DNA of 5,541 bases from Spirochaetales bacterium (GTDB taxonomy: Bacteria; Spirochaetota; Spirochaetia; SZUA-6; DRHE01). The notes beneath the pieces were generated by a model, which saw nothing but the letters and a program-made list of their open reading frames with translations, was not told where the DNA came from and searched no databases. The position numbers and the translations under genes are program-made. Below are positions 5,291 through 5,541 of this stretch, in pieces (the first letter of the stretch is position 1; every line of letters starts with the position of its first letter). The stretch is taken from NCBI GenBank assembly GCA_016930895.1, contig JAFGFV010000416.1:1-5541 (forward strand), written 5' to 3'.

Positions 5291-5541
5291 ATGAGAAAAG
5301 CACTGGTCCTGCTCTTCGTCCTCCTGCCCCTGGCGGCCTTCGGGCAGAGCGTTTCCGTATGGGATGGCGCCGGGGCGAATCTCGGAGCGGATATCGACAC
5401 GCAGGCGGGCACCGCGAGCTACACGGGCAGCTGGACCGCCAGTGCGGACATCTGGGACGGGTATCCAGATATCCACAAAGGCTATCTGTACACGCTATAT
5501 GAGGCCTCCGAGACCGAACAGCTTTTCACCAGCCCTTATCC
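5291..5541 (+). CDS. Exported protein of unknown function (N-terminal part; 3' end outside window)
   Basis: The frame is open from the ATG at 5291 through the right edge, giving 83 complete codons. Residues 1-18 form a Sec signal peptide: RK, hydrophobic core ALVLLFVLLPLAA, probable cleavage AFG|QS. No lipobox Cys is present, so a periplasmic, outer-membrane or secreted location is likely. The mature start is rich in Gly, Ala, Ser, Thr, Trp and Tyr, and the motif WDG occurs twice (24-26 and 55-57), each preceded by an aliphatic residue. I do not recognise the family. The start is supported by the signal peptide, by a GGAAAG sequence about 6 bases upstream, and by the strong promoter at 5151-5178. 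It is the first gene of its transcript and shows no link to the metabolic genes to the left. Confidence 0.75.
   Translation, partial: MRKALVLLFVLLPLAAFGQSVSVWDGAGANLGADIDTQAGTASYTGSWTASADIWDGYPDIHKGYLYTLYEASETEQLFTSPY

Overview
The window is about two thirds G+C. It carries tightly packed bacterial metabolic genes, followed by a gene-poor stretch of about 900 bases and the start of an exported protein. The two Sec-type signal peptides, the sigma70-like promoter and the high G+C fit a bacterium, but nothing here fixes the lineage. The signal peptide ending in AFG|QS would suit a diderm such as a spirochaete; that is only an impression.

Layout: (1) 1-465, plus strand: the C-terminal half of an E1-beta subunit of a thiamine-diphosphate 2-oxoacid dehydrogenase, running in from the left edge. 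(2) 484-2211, plus: a 575-residue transaldolase-family protein with a recognisable barrel (Schiff-base lysine K338) after a helical N-terminal extension of about 200 residues. It starts 18 bases after gene 1 and is probably in the same operon. (3) 2212-2286: a short convergent junction. (4) 2287-3327, minus: a zinc-dependent, L-idonate/sorbitol-type NAD(P) dehydrogenase. (5) 3324-4382, minus: an Ldh2-fold NAD-dependent dehydrogenase closest in sequence to ureidoglycolate dehydrogenase AllD. Genes 5 and 4 form an operon, read 5 then 4, with an ATGA stop/start overlap. (6) 4383-5290: mostly non-coding. It holds an apparent fragment of an AraC-family helix-turn-helix, a 36-codon ORF with a strong ribosome binding site and a signal peptide, a decayed dispersed-repeat-like segment, GC-rich hairpins and a near-consensus promoter. 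(7) From 5291, plus: an exported protein of unknown function, cut by the right edge and served by that promoter through a structured leader.

Taken together, genes 1-5 look like catabolism of a sugar, polyol or sugar acid: two dehydrogenases to oxidise hydroxyl groups, a Schiff-base aldolase/transaldolase to make or break a C-C bond, and a TPP enzyme acting on a 2-oxo acid or ketose. The link between the two convergent blocks is inferred from proximity only, and no substrate can be named. The most unusual item is the transaldolase-like protein, which keeps the lysine but appears to carry Gln in place of a catalytic Glu. I see no rRNA, tRNA, CRISPR array, or intact insertion sequence.
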